Source: Lunularia cruciata
Lineage: Eukaryota > Streptophyta > Marchantiopsida > Lunulariales > Lunulariaceae
DNA: 64,000 nt
NCBI GenBank assembly: GCA_948567375.1
Contig: OX419759.1
Location: forward strand, 33,395,493-33,459,492
Direction of reading: 5' to 3'
Part shown: piece after piece, positions 20,681-31,487 of the stretch
Position numbering within the stretch: position 1 is the stretch's first letter
How the letters are laid out: each line of letters opens with the position of its first letter
Notes under the pieces: generated by a model
Told to the model about the DNA's origin: nothing
The model's database searches: none
The model's input: the letters and a program-made list of their open reading frames with translations, nothing else
Made by a program: the position numbers and the translations under genes

Positions 20681-22018
20681 CACAGGGCTCACAAGTGTCC
20701 GAGTGGTGATGCCTATCAAGCGCATCCTACGCTGCTCTGCCAAACCAAGGCTCACAATCCAGGTCAAATAGTTCAGGTCCATAGCCTGACCTAACACCTG
20801 ACGCCTGGATGCCTCTGACATTGCTGGAACAGCGGTAATACCAGTGCAAAAACCCATCGCCCACTCTCTTTCATCAACATTGGGCTCCACCAACTGCTGT
20901 AACTGTGAGTCCCAAACAAGTCCAGGTCCTCTCTCTCGAAAAGCATGAGAGCCTGGGAAGCTCATGAGTGTGGGAAATGTAGCTCTAGGCTGTCCAACTA
21001 GGTTCACCACTGCCATAGGTGACCTATCAGCCACTACCACTGTCTGAGACTGACGCCTAGCATCCAAGATATCATCAACAAGAATGTGGTCTAGTTGCTG
21101 AATCCCATCATAACTACGTTGTAGAACCTCTCTGGGTAAAAGGTTTGTCTACCAAAGGCGAAGACAATGAGCCCGTGATCCTACTCTGGTTGCATCTAAC
21201 AATACAACAGGTCCCATCCAAGAATGGACCTAATGTGTACTCGTCACCACTCTAGTGCGAGAATCACCCATCAAAGGAACGTTCTCCAAAAGGTAAGCTG
21301 GAGAAACAGACTGATGAACCTGGAGATGTCATAGTATTCGTAACATCTCCCAAAACACACCAGAACAAGGATCCTGAAGACCCAAACCACGGCCCGCACG
21401 TGTATGTCCCTGACATGGCCATCCAGAAATCACCAAGTGAATAGGCCCATGTCTCTCTAGGTCATGCGCCCCCAGTAAGGAAATGTCTCCTGGTAAGGCC
21501 TTTTGGTAACCTCTGACTGCTGACATTGGTAATAACTCCGGATACCGATAGGCCAAGTGTGCCACATGATGTAGAGAGACTCGCCTAGCAGTCTCATCTC
21601 TCTCTACATACAAGTACCTCTGTACTCGAATACCCGCCTGTAACACCGTAGCTAGTCCGGTGCTGATCCCACCAAACAACTCCAATAGGCATCTCCCCTC
21701 TACTGGATACTGCCAAGCAATGAGTGTGGTATCCAGAGGTGTCAAAGCAATCACCTCTGGAGGCTCATCCTCACACTCATCCCCTGATGGTACAAAGGCT
21801 CCACTCCAAGCCTGCTGCACCAACTGATCTGCATGCTGCTGCAATGCCTCCTCTGAACTCCACAATGGAACATCCAAGGTGGATGGAACAATCCCACTCG
21901 TACTCCATAGCCGAGTGATCTCCTTTGGTATTGGAGTATCCTCTGCATGGGCGTTCCCCTCCAACAAGTCACCAGGCCAAGTGACTGCACCGCTGAAAGC
22001 CAAAACTGATGCTGCCAT
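20681..22018 (-). pseudogene. Cytosine-5 DNA methyltransferase domain (DNMT3/DRM-like) of element B
   Basis: The domain transfers a methyl group from S-adenosylmethionine to cytosine C5. Motif I is 'LLELFGGISTGLA' (about 21,650-21,688, SAM binding). 'YLYVERDETARR' follows (motif II). Motif IV, with the catalytic Cys, is 'GWPCQG' (Cys codon 21,413-21,415). Motif VI is 'LENVPLMG' (near 21,286). Motif VIII-like 'GSRAHCLRLW' is near 21,180. Motifs IX-X lie in 'MGFCTGITA' and 'LGQAMDLNYLTWIV' (about 20,727-20,860). The order and spacing suit DNMT3/DRM-type enzymes. It sits in the gag-pol frame, after protease and before RT. Stops at 21,329-21,331, near 21,230 and near 21,150 inactivate this copy. 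It is not a captured host gene fragment, because it has no introns and both flanks are retroviral-type domains in frame. Confidence 0.9.
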
Positions 22019-22900
22019 GGTCCCGGACTGTAGTGAGCCAAGACTGCCACTACTGAAGCTTACTGGTAGGCGACATACCCGTCCCTCACCAGACTGTCAT
22101 CCAGGTCTATAAGAGGTTGTCTCCTCCCAATTGTCAATGTTGAAACCCATAGGGTATAACACTGCTCCCCCAACTAGCACATCATATGACTCAGCTATTG
22201 TCACAATAGCCTGAGCTCTCACCATCGAGCTATCAGTCGGATGACCAGGCTGAACCTAAACAACAAGATCTCCACGTGTGATGTACTGTGTTGAACCACC
22301 ACCTAGAGATGTCTGGATCTAAAATGGACACCTCTCCACATCGGTCTTCCGTAACTCCAGACCGACAACTGCAGCCTTCCCCAACATAAGGAGTTGCGCA
22401 CCAGAGTCTAACAAGACTCTCTGTGGTGTATAGACCTTCCCTAAAGGTCCCACCAAACAAAAAATCCCCCTTTGGCTATCCAATAGGACAACACTAGGTG
22501 TAAACCACGCTCTCTCAAAGGCCGGTCTAGCTGGCAACTCCTCCAGTCTAGCCGTTACTGCCTGCCATAAACCACTGGTCGCTGAACGGATCCCATGCTC
22601 CTCAACCAAGTCAACTCCACTACTTACCACCTCTGCTCTAGTAGTAGGAACTGCACCATCCCTACTCTCACACAACGTGGTAGCCAACCGGAACATTGGG
22701 GCTGGGTCAACTCCCAATGTAAACATGTCATTGGCTGAAAACAAAGGATGCCACATAATCAGCTGAGCCGCCCCCAACATCATGCTAGACTCAGTCTGTG
22801 TAGTAGTAGGTAGCTGACTAGCAGGTAGTCCATCATGTACTCCATCACCACCTACCACACATGCACTAGGATGTCTAGGAACCATGGATGTTGTCTGCAA
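22019..22900 (-). pseudogene. Aspartic protease region of element B
   Basis: The 193-residue frame ending at 22,319 has a canonical retropepsin active site, 'RVLLDSGAQLLMLG'. After a TAG at 22,319 the frame continues with 'YDVLVGGAVLYPMGFNID', in the position of the usual protease C-terminal motif, and a TGA near 22,100. It then runs into the methyltransferase segment. Unlike A and C, B has D-S-G at the active site. Confidence 0.8.
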
Positions 22901-22957
22901 TGCCTCAGATAGCGTGAAAGACTGGGGAAGTCTGATCTATCTCCCAACCTCTCTTCT

Positions 22958-24601
22958 CTATGGGTCCAACTCTACTAATGCTCCTCTAGGCTCTGGAGCA
23001 CGTACTGCACTCCTAGTCACTACTGCAGATGCATCCATTTGTGCTGCTCCGCACATGAAGTCCAAAGCATCTCTATCACCAGCATATGAGGTGGAAGCCC
23101 CAGCACCCGAATCTGATCTCCTCTGAGCAATAGCCATACTAGCCAATCTCTGCTCCAACTGCTCAATCCAAGTAGCCATAGTTGTGTCAGAAGTAAGGGC
23201 AGGTACTGCACCTCTACTAGGTGTAGATCCTCTACCACCACCTCTACCACCTTGTCCTCCATGAACTGGAGCTCCTCTACTACCTGCCATAGCAGCCCTA
23301 CCACTCCGTAACTCAAGGTGTAGGTCAAAACACCGGTCACTAGTATGACCAAATCTGTGGCAATGCTCACACTGCCTCTGTGCTGGCTGTGATGCACCAG
23401 AGGTATCGGGTCCGCTGCCTTGAGTACACTCTCTCCTATGGTGAGGTCCACCACAAGTCCAACAAGCAACACCACCACTCACTGGCTGCTGTTGACCCAA
23501 AAATGAGGGTAAGGGTCTAACTCCACTAGGCCCTCCACTTGCTCCATAGGATCTGGGCTGTCCACCCTGTCCTCAAAAACCAACTGGGCGTTGTGCACTT
23601 TGCTACACTCTAGAAGAAGTCACAATCGTGGATGAGGTCTCCATACCAAATCCAGATGTCACCACTCTCTCCTCCACCATGTTGAGCTCAATACGCTCAG
23701 CTAAACCAAAGACTACTGCCAAAGTGGGTGAAGTAGCCTGCAACAACATAGCATCACGAACTCTACGTTGCAACTCCCTGTCTAGTATCCCATACCAAAA
23801 TTGGACTGCCTGGGCCTCAGTAACTCCTTGAGTGAAACTGATCAGCCGCCTCATGCGAGTATATGCCTCGCGTAGGCTCTCTCCAGCCTTCCGCTGGAAC
23901 TCCTGCAAGCTCCTCAACTTGTCAATCCGCACTCCTTGGTAGTTCTACCTCAAACATAGGAAGAACTCCACCATGGGGTTAAACCCCGGTACCACACCAC
24001 CTCCTGCAGCGGTACCTCCACTCGTAGTAGCACTATCTCCAGCTAGTGCACCTCCACTAGCTCCATCAACACTACTCGAGCTAGAACTCGTAGGTACAGC
24101 CGATCTACTCCTGGCCACAGAACCTGAACTGATGGAGACATAGTGTGGAGACCAATACTGTCTCCATAACTCAATCTCCTCCAAATGAGCCCTCCTAAAC
24201 TCATGGTAGTCATCCATCAGCGGACCTTCTAGATGCTGAAACAACCCCTTCCATGCCATGAAGGGTGTGAACAAAGTCGGGTTCCGCATCTGCTGCAGAT
24301 CACACCAACTATCAAACTCCTGGATGAAGTTATCCAACTCAATGGTACCCACTGTACCAGAGTAACGCCTAGGGCCTTTGGAGGCCCCATAAATCTCGTC
24401 CATGTCCCACAACAACGGTGCGGACACACCAAGTGCGCTCTCAACTGAATCAGCTCCTGTGTCGAACTCCAACTCAGAGTCAATCTCCTCCCTCATTGGG
24501 ACCTGAGATACAAGCTGATACCGAGCACCACTCCGAGTAAACCCACTGCATACTGTAGGGCTAACTCCTCTGGAATCTCCAATGAACTCCGTCGTGACCA
24601 A
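22958..24601 (-). pseudogene. Gag of element B
   Basis: Three open pieces in one frame (23,945-24,601; 23,603-23,932; 22,958-23,500). The N-terminal piece includes a run of Ser and a Gly/Ala-rich linker. The middle one is helical with 'SLREAYTRMRRLISFTQG', typical of Gypsy capsid. The last has two zinc knuckles, 'CWTCGGPHHRREC' (C-x2-C-x3-H-x4-C) and 'CEHCHRFGHTSDRC' (C-x2-C-x4-H-x4-C), followed by an Arg/Gly-rich segment. Stops between the pieces are TAG or TGA. Confidence 0.88.
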
Positions 24602-24873
24602 GCAACCACACCAACAAACTCAAACCACCAACTGCAACCGCAAGTCACAACCGCAAGTACCCCACCAAGTGCCAACACCACCGCGTGCCAACACCAACTA
24701 AACACCACCCACTAATGTAACTCTAACCGAGATAACTACACTAGGGGAAGGGCAACTTGTAACGTACCATCATAACACGCACTCTCATGGTCTGCATGTC
24801 ATCACTTCCTGCCTCACCGGAGAGAAACAGAGGTAGTCTGACTGGTCATCACTCCAGCCTCACCACCGATAGC
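24602..24873 (-). other. Leader of element B, part next to gag
   Basis: Non-coding sequence between gag and the insertion site of element A. The other part of the leader is at 31,488-32,557. No ORF similar to the short leader ORFs of A, C and D was seen. Confidence 0.6.
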
Positions 24874-24878
24874 ACACC

Positions 24879-25617
24879 TGTAATACTTCGAGGACAAGAG
24901 AAGAGAGAAAACATAGATTGCACACTCAAACATTTGATGCCCCAAGGGAGCACCTTCTCTTTATTATATAGACAAAGAGGATCTCCTCCAAGGAAGCTCC
25001 ACCATAGGATTAAGGACACAGATAGGTGACATGTCAGCAAGCTCCACCCTTGGATTACTTACTTGGATGGGTGACATGTCTAGTCTAGGTCCTATTTGGT
25101 TGGTCAAACGAGCTTTGACTGGAGGGAATCTTTTAGGGAATCTTCTTGTAGGAATCTCAAAATCACATGAGTAAGGTACCGTTGGAAAGCTCTCGACGAG
25201 ACAAACCAAGGGGGAGGGAAAGGCCAGCCTTTCCTTTGTTGGGGGGGAATCTGCACATTTTTGAGGCCTAATTCATCCGTTTAGGCCTCCGAAATTGCCT
25301 TCAAAGATTTTAGGCATATTTCAGTTCCTACTCTATTAGTAGAAGTCCCCTTTTGGTGATACCTCTTTCTGATCTGCTTAGTCCATCATGTGTAACATCC
25401 TTCTAGATGTTACCAAACCAATTCTCACCTTTAAATCATATGTCTAGCTATTGGTTCTAAGGTTCTCAAGTCTATTTCGGTTTCTGCACTATTAGTAGAA
25501 GTACTCTTTTGGTGATACTTCTATCTGATCTATTTTGACCATCATGTATAACATCATTCTAGATGTTACCAAACCGAATTTCACATCTAGATCATATGGC
25601 TAACCCTTGGTATTACA
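24879..25617 (-). repeat. 3' LTR of element A
   Basis: TGTAATACTTCGAGG to GGTATTACA, 739 bp. A TATA-like run (TCTATATAATAAAG on the minus strand) lies near 24,960-24,972, as in the 5' LTR. Confidence 0.95.
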
Positions 25618-25635
25618 GACCTCCCTCCTTTTAAG
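25618..25635 (-). other. Polypurine tract of element A
   Basis: Minus-strand CTTAAAAGGAGGGAGGTC directly before the 3' LTR. It overlaps the last codons of the integrase-chromodomain frame by a few bases. Confidence 0.8.
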
Positions 25636-27175
25636 ACGCAACGTCCTCATTGTGCAATTGTTGCTCAAATGCTTGCACCAACACCGGTGCATGTGCCAAA
25701 TTGGCAGCGGGTTCCCAGGTTGCTTCATAGAGGGGGTAACCCTTCCATTGTACTAGGTATTCCACCCACGGATGGCGAGTACCACGCATGCGCTTTTGGA
25801 GAATCCGCTCCACTTCATATTCCTCTGTGCCATCAATGCGTGTCGGACAAGGTCGAATGTCCTGTGTGGAAGTACCTTGGCCTGATCGGGGAGCATATCT
25901 GCGTAATAGGGAAACATGGAACACTGGATGGATCTTCATGTGTGGTGGTAGCTCAAGGTGATAGGCCACAGCGCCGATGCGACGAAGAATTGAGAAAGGC
26001 CCAATAAAACGAGGTCTGAGCTTACGAGATCCAACTAATGTGAGATTGGTTGTCGATAGCCACACTTGATCCCCAACATTGAACTCCATGTGCCTACGGT
26101 GTGCATCAGCATACTGCTTTTGTCGATTTTGTGCAATCTGTAACCTGTGCTTGGCGCTCTCTACACCTTGTTGGATTCTAGAAACAAATGTGTTGACTGC
26201 ATCAACCTTGGTAGTCACTGGACGGATCTTCATCAAGCTAGAAGGTGTGAAGGGATGCTCACCATACATGAGGAAGAACGGAGTGACCTGGGTGGAGGCA
26301 TTCACTGAATTGTTGTAAGCAAATTCCACCAATGGTAGTAGGGTGTCCCACCTCTCTTGCTCTTCTAAGGTGAAGCCGCGTAACATGTCTTCAATCGTGC
26401 GATTAGCCCGCTCTGTTTGGCCATCTGTTTGTAGGTGGTAAGCTGTAGACATGGCCAACTTGGTTTTGAAGAACCCAAAGAGTGTTCGCCAAAACAAATT
26501 GGTGAATTGGGTGCCTCTATCGGTGATGAGTACTCTAGACAAGCCATGGTGAGCTAAGACTGCATCTAAGTATAGTTGAGCTAGTTGTGGAGCGGTCACC
26601 TCCTTGGTGGTAGGGCATACATGAATCATTTTGCTGAGCCGGTCCACAAAGACCACAATGGAGTCAAACCCTGAGGTGGTCTTGGGTAATTCATAGACGA
26701 GATCCATACTCACTTGTTCCCAACGTTGGGTAGGAGTGGGAAGAGGTTGAAGGAGCCCTGCAAGAGCTTGATTATAAGCTTTGTTCTGTTGACAAAGTAG
26801 GCAGCTATGCACATAGTCCATCACGTCGTTGCTCATCTTGGGCCAATAGTAATGGCGCTTGACTGCCTCCAAGGTCTTGTCCACTCCGACATGAGCTGCA
26901 ATGGCCAAATCATGACATTCCGCTAGAATGGTGGTGCGTAATTTTGGGACATTTGGGATCCACAATCGGCCCTCCTGAAAGGTGAGTCCTTGGGTGCTGG
27001 TGACACCTTTGGACGATTGCGCTTCTACAATCTGTGGATCAGTTTTTGTAGCAGCTAGAATCTCTTGCCAGAATTCAGGGTTAATCTTAACCTCTACCGC
27101 CAAGTTGTTAGCCATTGGCATGCAGGTGAATGCATCTGCAAGTTGCTTCTTACCTACCACGTAGGTGATTTTCAT
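25631..27175 (-). CDS. Integrase with C-terminal chromodomain of element A
   Basis: An open stretch of 514 residues. Zinc-binding part has 'HVGVDKTLEAVKRHYYWP' and 'CLLCQQNK'. The catalytic triad is intact: 'SMDLVYELP', 'ITDRGTQFTNLFW', 'DGQTERANRTIED'. A GPY/F-like end has 'KLRPRFIGPFSIL' and 'HPVFHVSLLRRY'. The chromodomain closes the protein: 'EEYEVERILQKRMRG' then 'YLVQWKGYPLYEATWEP'. It is in the same frame as the upstream pol piece, separated by a single TGA, so a full polyprotein is nearly encoded. Any product of this copy alone would need readthrough or trans-complementation. Confidence 0.93.
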   Translation of the reverse strand: MKITYVVGKKQLADAFTCMPMANNLAVEVKINPEFWQEILAATKTDPQIVEAQSSKGVTSTQGLTFQEGRLWIPNVPKLRTTILAECHDLAIAAHVGVDKTLEAVKRHYYWPKMSNDVMDYVHSCLLCQQNKAYNQALAGLLQPLPTPTQRWEQVSMDLVYELPKTTSGFDSIVVFVDRLSKMIHVCPTTKEVTAPQLAQLYLDAVLAHHGLSRVLITDRGTQFTNLFWRTLFGFFKTKLAMSTAYHLQTDGQTERANRTIEDMLRGFTLEEQERWDTLLPLVEFAYNNSVNASTQVTPFFLMYGEHPFTPSSLMKIRPVTTKVDAVNTFVSRIQQGVESAKHRLQIAQNRQKQYADAHRRHMEFNVGDQVWLSTTNLTLVGSRKLRPRFIGPFSILRRIGAVAYHLELPPHMKIHPVFHVSLLRRYAPRSGQGTSTQDIRPCPTRIDGTEEYEVERILQKRMRGTRHPWVEYLVQWKGYPLYEATWEPAANLAHAPVLVQAFEQQLHNEDVAS

Positions 27176-27187
27176 GTTGAAGCGTTG

Positions 27188-29062
27188 TCACCACTCTGCC
27201 CACCAAATTTGGCGACGAGATAGATCCTTCTGCGTCTCAAGGTAGACTAGAGGTTTGTGGTCTGTCTCTACTACAAATGCCTTCTCGCCCAGGTAGTGCT
27301 TCCAATGCTTGGTTGCTAGAACGATGGCCAGCTCTTCTCGTTCTGTGGTGTGGTAGTTACGCTCTGCCAGTAATAACTTTCGAGAGAAATATGCAATTGG
27401 ATGCCATCCGTCATGCCACTTTTGTTGTAGGACTGCTCCTATTGCTACGCCTGATGCATCCGTAGCCAACTTGATTGGACGTTTTGGGTCATACCACTTC
27501 AAGATTGGTGCATGTAGCAAGGCGGCCTTCAATTCTTGAAAGGCCAACTCTTGTGTAGTTCCCCATGTCCACTTCTTCCTCTTGCCAAGTAGTGTCATTA
27601 AAGGTTGTGCAACCTTGGAGAAGTCCTTGACAAATCTACGATAGAATCTCGTCAACCCCAAGAAGCTCTTAAGTTGAGTCTGATCTAGGGCACTCCATTT
27701 TTGAATGACCTCTATTTTATCTGTCAATACTTGAATGCCCTCTGCACTTACTCTATGCCCTAAGTAGTCTACTTTAGACTTGCCAAACTCACACTTTGAG
27801 ATTTTGGCGTACAATTGATTCTGTCTTAGAATCTGGAGGACCTCTCGTAGATGTTGTTTGTGTTCTGTCATCGTGCTACTATATACTAAGATATCATCCA
27901 AAAAGACAATAACAGACTTATCCAAGTATGGACGAAATATGTCATTCATTAGGCTTATGAAAGTGGCAGGCGCATTGGTGAGGCCAAAAGGCATCACAAG
28001 ATACTCAAAGTGACCATACCTAGTTCGAAAGGCAGTTTTGTACACATTCTCCTCTACAATTCGGATTTGATTGTAACCACTCCGCAAGTCTAGTTTGGTG
28101 AAGTATCTTACTCCATGGAGTTGATCAAACAGGTCATCCATGCGAGGTAAGGAGTATTTGTTCTTCACTGTTTGCTGATTGAGACCCCGATAGTCAATGC
28201 ACATGCGCATTGTACCATCCTTCTTCTTCACAAACAAGACAGGGGCCCCATATGGTGATACGCTAGGTTGGATGAACCCTTTCGGTAGCATCTCCTCAAT
28301 TTGAGTCTTACACTCCTCCAACTCATGAGGTGATAGGTGATATGGGGCCTTACAAGGAGGTGTCTTCCCCGGGAGTGTCTCTATTTTGTGATCTACTCGC
28401 CTTTTAGGTGGTAATCCTGAGGGTAGATCATCGGGAAAGACATCTTGAAACTCATCCACCACATTCTTCAATTTCTCAGGAATTTGTCCAGCGAGTTGTG
28501 CACTCTGGACTTCTCTTATTAGACCCAGAAAACATCTATCGGTCTTACAGACAATTGTCGTTCCTACGACATATAGAGGCAATTTCTGCCTGTGTGATTT
28601 TTCTTTAACTCCAATGATTGACCATTGGTGGGTTCTCACTACTTTCTTCCTCCTATCCACCATTGGGTTGTACTGCTCCATCCATGGCATGCCTAAAATT
28701 GCATCATAACGGGCTAACTGTATCACTCGCCACTCAATTGCTTCCTGATATTCTCCTACATGGAGGGTTACCCGTCTAGGTAATGATTCAATCCTCTCTG
28801 TTTGCCCATTTGGTAACTCTACTTCTTCACTTCCATCTCTCTCCAGATCCATTCCCAAGCTTATTGCAACAGAGTGAGACAAGAAATTCTCTGTTGCTCC
28901 CGGATCTATTAATACTCTCACTTGATTACCTTCTAGGATTCCATTCACAACAATCAATTGTGAGGTTGCCTTTCGGGATCTTTGCGCATTATTCTTCTTC
29001 CTTCCCTTGCTTCTCTGCTTCCTTATTGAGCCAGTAAGGCCGCGAGGTACATTTACTGGCAA
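27188..29062 (-). CDS. Protease, reverse transcriptase and RNase H of element A
   Basis: An open stretch of 624 residues. The protease active site is '[13 protein letters not shown]' near residue 53 (D-P-G rather than D-S/T-G), with '[12 protein letters not shown]' near 119. RT active site '[10 protein letters not shown]' is at residues 386-395. RNase H has '[17 protein letters not shown]'. The frame is shifted by one relative to gag, whose stop (29,053-29,055) lies within its first codons, which is typical of gag-pol overlap. The open frame starts with TTG rather than ATG, in keeping with expression by frameshifting. Confidence 0.92.
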   Translation of the reverse strand: MPVNVPRGLTGSIRKQRSKGRKKNNAQRSRKATSQLIVVNGILEGNQVRVLIDPGATENFLSHSVAISLGMDLERDGSEEVELPNGQTERIESLPRRVTLHVGEYQEAIEWRVIQLARYDAILGMPWMEQYNPMVDRRKKVVRTHQWSIIGVKEKSHRQKLPLYVVGTTIVCKTDRCFLGLIREVQSAQLAGQIPEKLKNVVDEFQDVFPDDLPSGLPPKRRVDHKIETLPGKTPPCKAPYHLSPHELEECKTQIEEMLPKGFIQPSVSPYGAPVLFVKKKDGTMRMCIDYRGLNQQTVKNKYSLPRMDDLFDQLHGVRYFTKLDLRSGYNQIRIVEENVYKTAFRTRYGHFEYLVMPFGLTNAPATFISLMNDIFRPYLDKSVIVFLDDILVYSSTMTEHKQHLREVLQILRQNQLYAKISKCEFGKSKVDYLGHRVSAEGIQVLTDKIEVIQKWSALDQTQLKSFLGLTRFYRRFVKDFSKVAQPLMTLLGKRKKWTWGTTQELAFQELKAALLHAPILKWYDPKRPIKLATDASGVAIGAVLQQKWHDGWHPIAYFSRKLLLAERNYHTTEREELAIVLATKHWKHYLGEKAFVVETDHKPLVYLETQKDLSRRQIWWAEW

Positions 29063-30141
29063 TCTTCATTTTCCGAAGTGGTTTCCACCTCCTCTTCTTC
29101 AATGTGCCTCTCCATGTTGTTCAAAGATCGCCTGTACAAAGGCCGAGGGCCTCTAGGGAAACGAGTGCAACAATTGGTAGATATGTGCCCAATACGGCCA
29201 CAATTGTAACAACGGCGTTGTTCTCCTTGAGTCTTTTCTCCTCATGGGACTCCATCTTTTTGTTCTTCTACCCGTCCCCGCTCTCCTTGAAGTGGCCGTG
29301 CTCCTCGATCCCGGAATCGAATGTTGCCCAATTCCATCGGTACTGGTCCACCCATGTGTGGCATTTCTGCGCAATAATGTTGAGGTGGAACTACTCCTTC
29401 ACCTCCACCTAATGCTCTGGCTATTCTCTATGCACAAGCAATAGCTTCAAATACCGTGCGAGGGTTTTGCACCATGACTTCTTGGCGAATCCGCTCTTTC
29501 AACCCTCGTTTGAAATTGTCAAGAGCCTCTGCTGGACTCATGTCGGTAATTGCGACTTGTAGATCCAAAAATGCCTCCACATACTCTTGTACGCTATTCT
29601 TTTGTCTCAATCCCCATAGTTGGGTTCAAGCTATCTGCACAGAATCCACCGATTGGAAATTCTTGAGCAGTCCTTCTTGCATTGTTGTCCATGTGACCTC
29701 CCTTCTCTCTGCCAGCATGGATTGTTCCCAAGCATCATACCATGTGAGGGCTTTATCGGTCAAGTACCCACATGCAAACACGCCTGCAGCATGCTCTGTG
29801 ATCTCTGTTAAGAACAATCAAAAATATCGATTCATTCTCGAGATCCAATTCTCCACTACTCCCATCGTACGCTGCCCCTTGTAAGGCTCGATGTTGCAGG
29901 TCTTCTTCATCCGGAGTAGCAATGTGGCTTCATCGTTGATAGGGTTTGTAGGTACGGGTGCCTCTCCAAGTACTTCAGTCACAGGTACTGGGTTTTGAGA
30001 CAGCTCTTCTTCTTGCATGGCTTGATCGTTCCTGAGGATCTGCACTTGACTTTGCAATGTCTCCATGGTCATCTTAATCTCTCGAAATTCATTCAACATC
30101 CCTTGCATTCCTTGCACCAGCTCTTGCAACTACGGATCCAT
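29053..30141 (-). pseudogene. Gag of element A
   Basis: ATG at 30,141, then an in-frame TAG at codon 4 and further TGA/TAG stops near 29,818, 29,623 and 29,425. All pieces share one frame. An N-terminal coiled-coil-like stretch ('MLNEFREIKMTMETLQSQVQ') is followed by capsid-like helices and an intact zinc knuckle, 'CYNCGRIGHISTNC', near 29,170-29,210. It ends with TAA at 29,053-29,055, overlapping pol. Confidence 0.85.
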
Positions 30142-30174
30142 GGTTCCTGCAACACCCAATTGCTAACGTCTACT

Positions 30175-30378
30175 TCAATACAGAGTCAATATAATCACTC
30201 TGGAAGGCGCACAAACTATCGGAACTACCATTGGGACCTCAGAAGCTATCACTCGTTGATAATACTCCTCACCAAAATTCCTAACCACAAAATCTCTAAA
30301 CATCAATTTCGGCCTCACTACATAACGGATTTCTACTTGAGTGTTGAAAGGGAGAGGATTTGGGACATTCATATCCAT
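30175..30378 (-). CDS. Second leader small ORF of element A (function unknown)
   Basis: Intact frame of 67 codons starting 'MDMNVPNPLPFNTQVEIRYV' and containing 'VVRNFGEEYYQRVI'. It resembles the neighbouring upstream ORF (30,383-30,604) and the leader ORF of element C. It ends 33 bp before gag. A diverged copy is in D (36,622-36,819). Confidence 0.6.
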   Translation of the reverse strand: MDMNVPNPLPFNTQVEIRYVVRPKLMFRDFVVRNFGEEYYQRVIASEVPMVVPIVCAPSRVIILTLY

Positions 30379-30382
30379 ATTA

Positions 30383-30604
30383 TCATAATAGAATGTAGAT
30401 TGTCAAATCCCACTCTCTGTCATATATCACCATAGGTAGAATCACCGGGTTTGGTGAGTTCATCACTCTGTCCATGAATTCTGCACCAAAGTGATAAACT
30501 AGCGATACTCTCATTTGCTCACGCTGGATGTACATAACCTTGATGTGGAATGGGTTTGAGAATGGAAAGCTAGGTGCGGGAAATTGTCCCCCTGGTGCAT
30601 CCAT
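30383..30604 (-). CDS. First leader small ORF of element A (function unknown)
   Basis: Intact frame of 73 codons with 'FSNPFHIKVMYIQREQ', 'YHFGAEFMDRVM' and 'VILPMVIYDREWDLTIYILL'. It shares the spacing of 'FG', acidic and hydrophobic residues and a 'P-V-x-x-P' segment with the next ORF, so the two look like a tandem duplication. It ends only four bases before the next ORF. No known domain is recognised. Confidence 0.6.
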   Translation of the reverse strand: MDAPGGQFPAPSFPFSNPFHIKVMYIQREQMRVSLVYHFGAEFMDRVMNSPNPVILPMVIYDREWDLTIYILL

Positions 30605-30731
30605 CCCATCCGCTCTCTAAAGTCCTTCCGAAGTCTAGCGATTACTCTATGTTCTCCACCTCAAATTACTCAGTTTCATTAGTTCGTGCTATTCCAAGAG
30701 GGGTGATCCACTCTCTTGGACTAGAACACTC

Positions 30732-30743
30732 GCTCTGATACCA
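30732..30743 (-). other. Primer-binding site of element A
   Basis: Minus-strand TGGTATCAGAGC, complementary to the 3' end of initiator methionine tRNA, one base inside the 5' LTR. Confidence 0.95.
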
Positions 30744-30744
30744 T

Positions 30745-31482
30745 TGTAATACTCCGAGGACAAGAGAAGAGAGAAAACACAGATTGCACACTCAAACATT
30801 CGATGCCCCAAGGGAGCACCTTCTCTTTATTATATAGACAAAGAAGATCTCCTCCAAGGAAGCTCCACCATAGGATTAAGGACACAGATAGGTGACATGT
30901 CAGCAAGCTCCATCCTTGGATTACTTACTTGGATGGGTGACCTGTCTAGTCTAGGTCCTATCTGGTTGGTCAAACGAGCTTTGACTAGAGGGAATCTTTT
31001 AGGGAATCTTCCTGTAGGAATCTCAAAATCACATGAGTAAGGTACCATTGGAAAGCTCTCGATGAGACAAACCAAGGGGGAGGGAAAGGCCAGCCTTTCC
31101 TCTATTGGGGGGAATCTACACATTTTTGAGGCCTAATTCATTCGTTTAGGCCTCCGAAATTGCTTTCAAAGATTTCAGGCATATTTCGATTCCTACTCTA
31201 TTAGTAGAAGTCCCCTTTTGGTGATACCTCTTTCTGATCTGCTTAGTCCATCATGTGTAACATCCTTCCAGATGTTACCAAACCAATTCTCACCTTTAAA
31301 TCATATGTCTAGCTATTGGTTCTAAGGTTCTCAAGTCTATTTCGGTTTCTGCACTATTAGTAGAAGTACTCTTTTGGTGATACTTCTATCTGATCTATTT
31401 TGACCATCATGTATAACATCATTCTAGATGTTACCAAACTAAATTTCACATCTAGATCATATGGCTAACCCTTGGTATTACA
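30745..31482 (-). repeat. 5' LTR of element A
   Basis: TGTAATACTCCGAGG to GGTATTACA, 738 bp. A TATA-like sequence on the minus strand (TCTATATAATAAAG) lies at about 30,825-30,838. It contains repeated internal phrases, such as two versions of 'ttggtgatac...tctgatct'. Confidence 0.95.
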
Positions 31483-31487
31483 ACACC

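Larger units (their letters stand above)
24879..31482 (-). mobile_element. Element A: nearly intact chromovirus Ty3/Gypsy retrotransposon nested in B
   Basis: LTRs 24,879-25,617 and 30,745-31,482, about 97% identical by eye. Perfect target duplication ACACC (24,874-24,878 and 31,483-31,487). Minus-strand order: primer site, two leader ORFs, gag, PR-RT-RNase H, integrase-chromodomain, polypurine tract. The pol frame has only one internal stop (TGA at about 27,185). Gag has four. Same family as D and as the solo LTR at 4,775-5,496. Confidence 0.97.

Noticed and set aside
20681-22018. Host DRM or DNMT gene fragment captured by chance
   Set aside because: No introns, and the frame is shared with an upstream protease and a downstream RT once element C is disregarded, so it is an integral part of element B.
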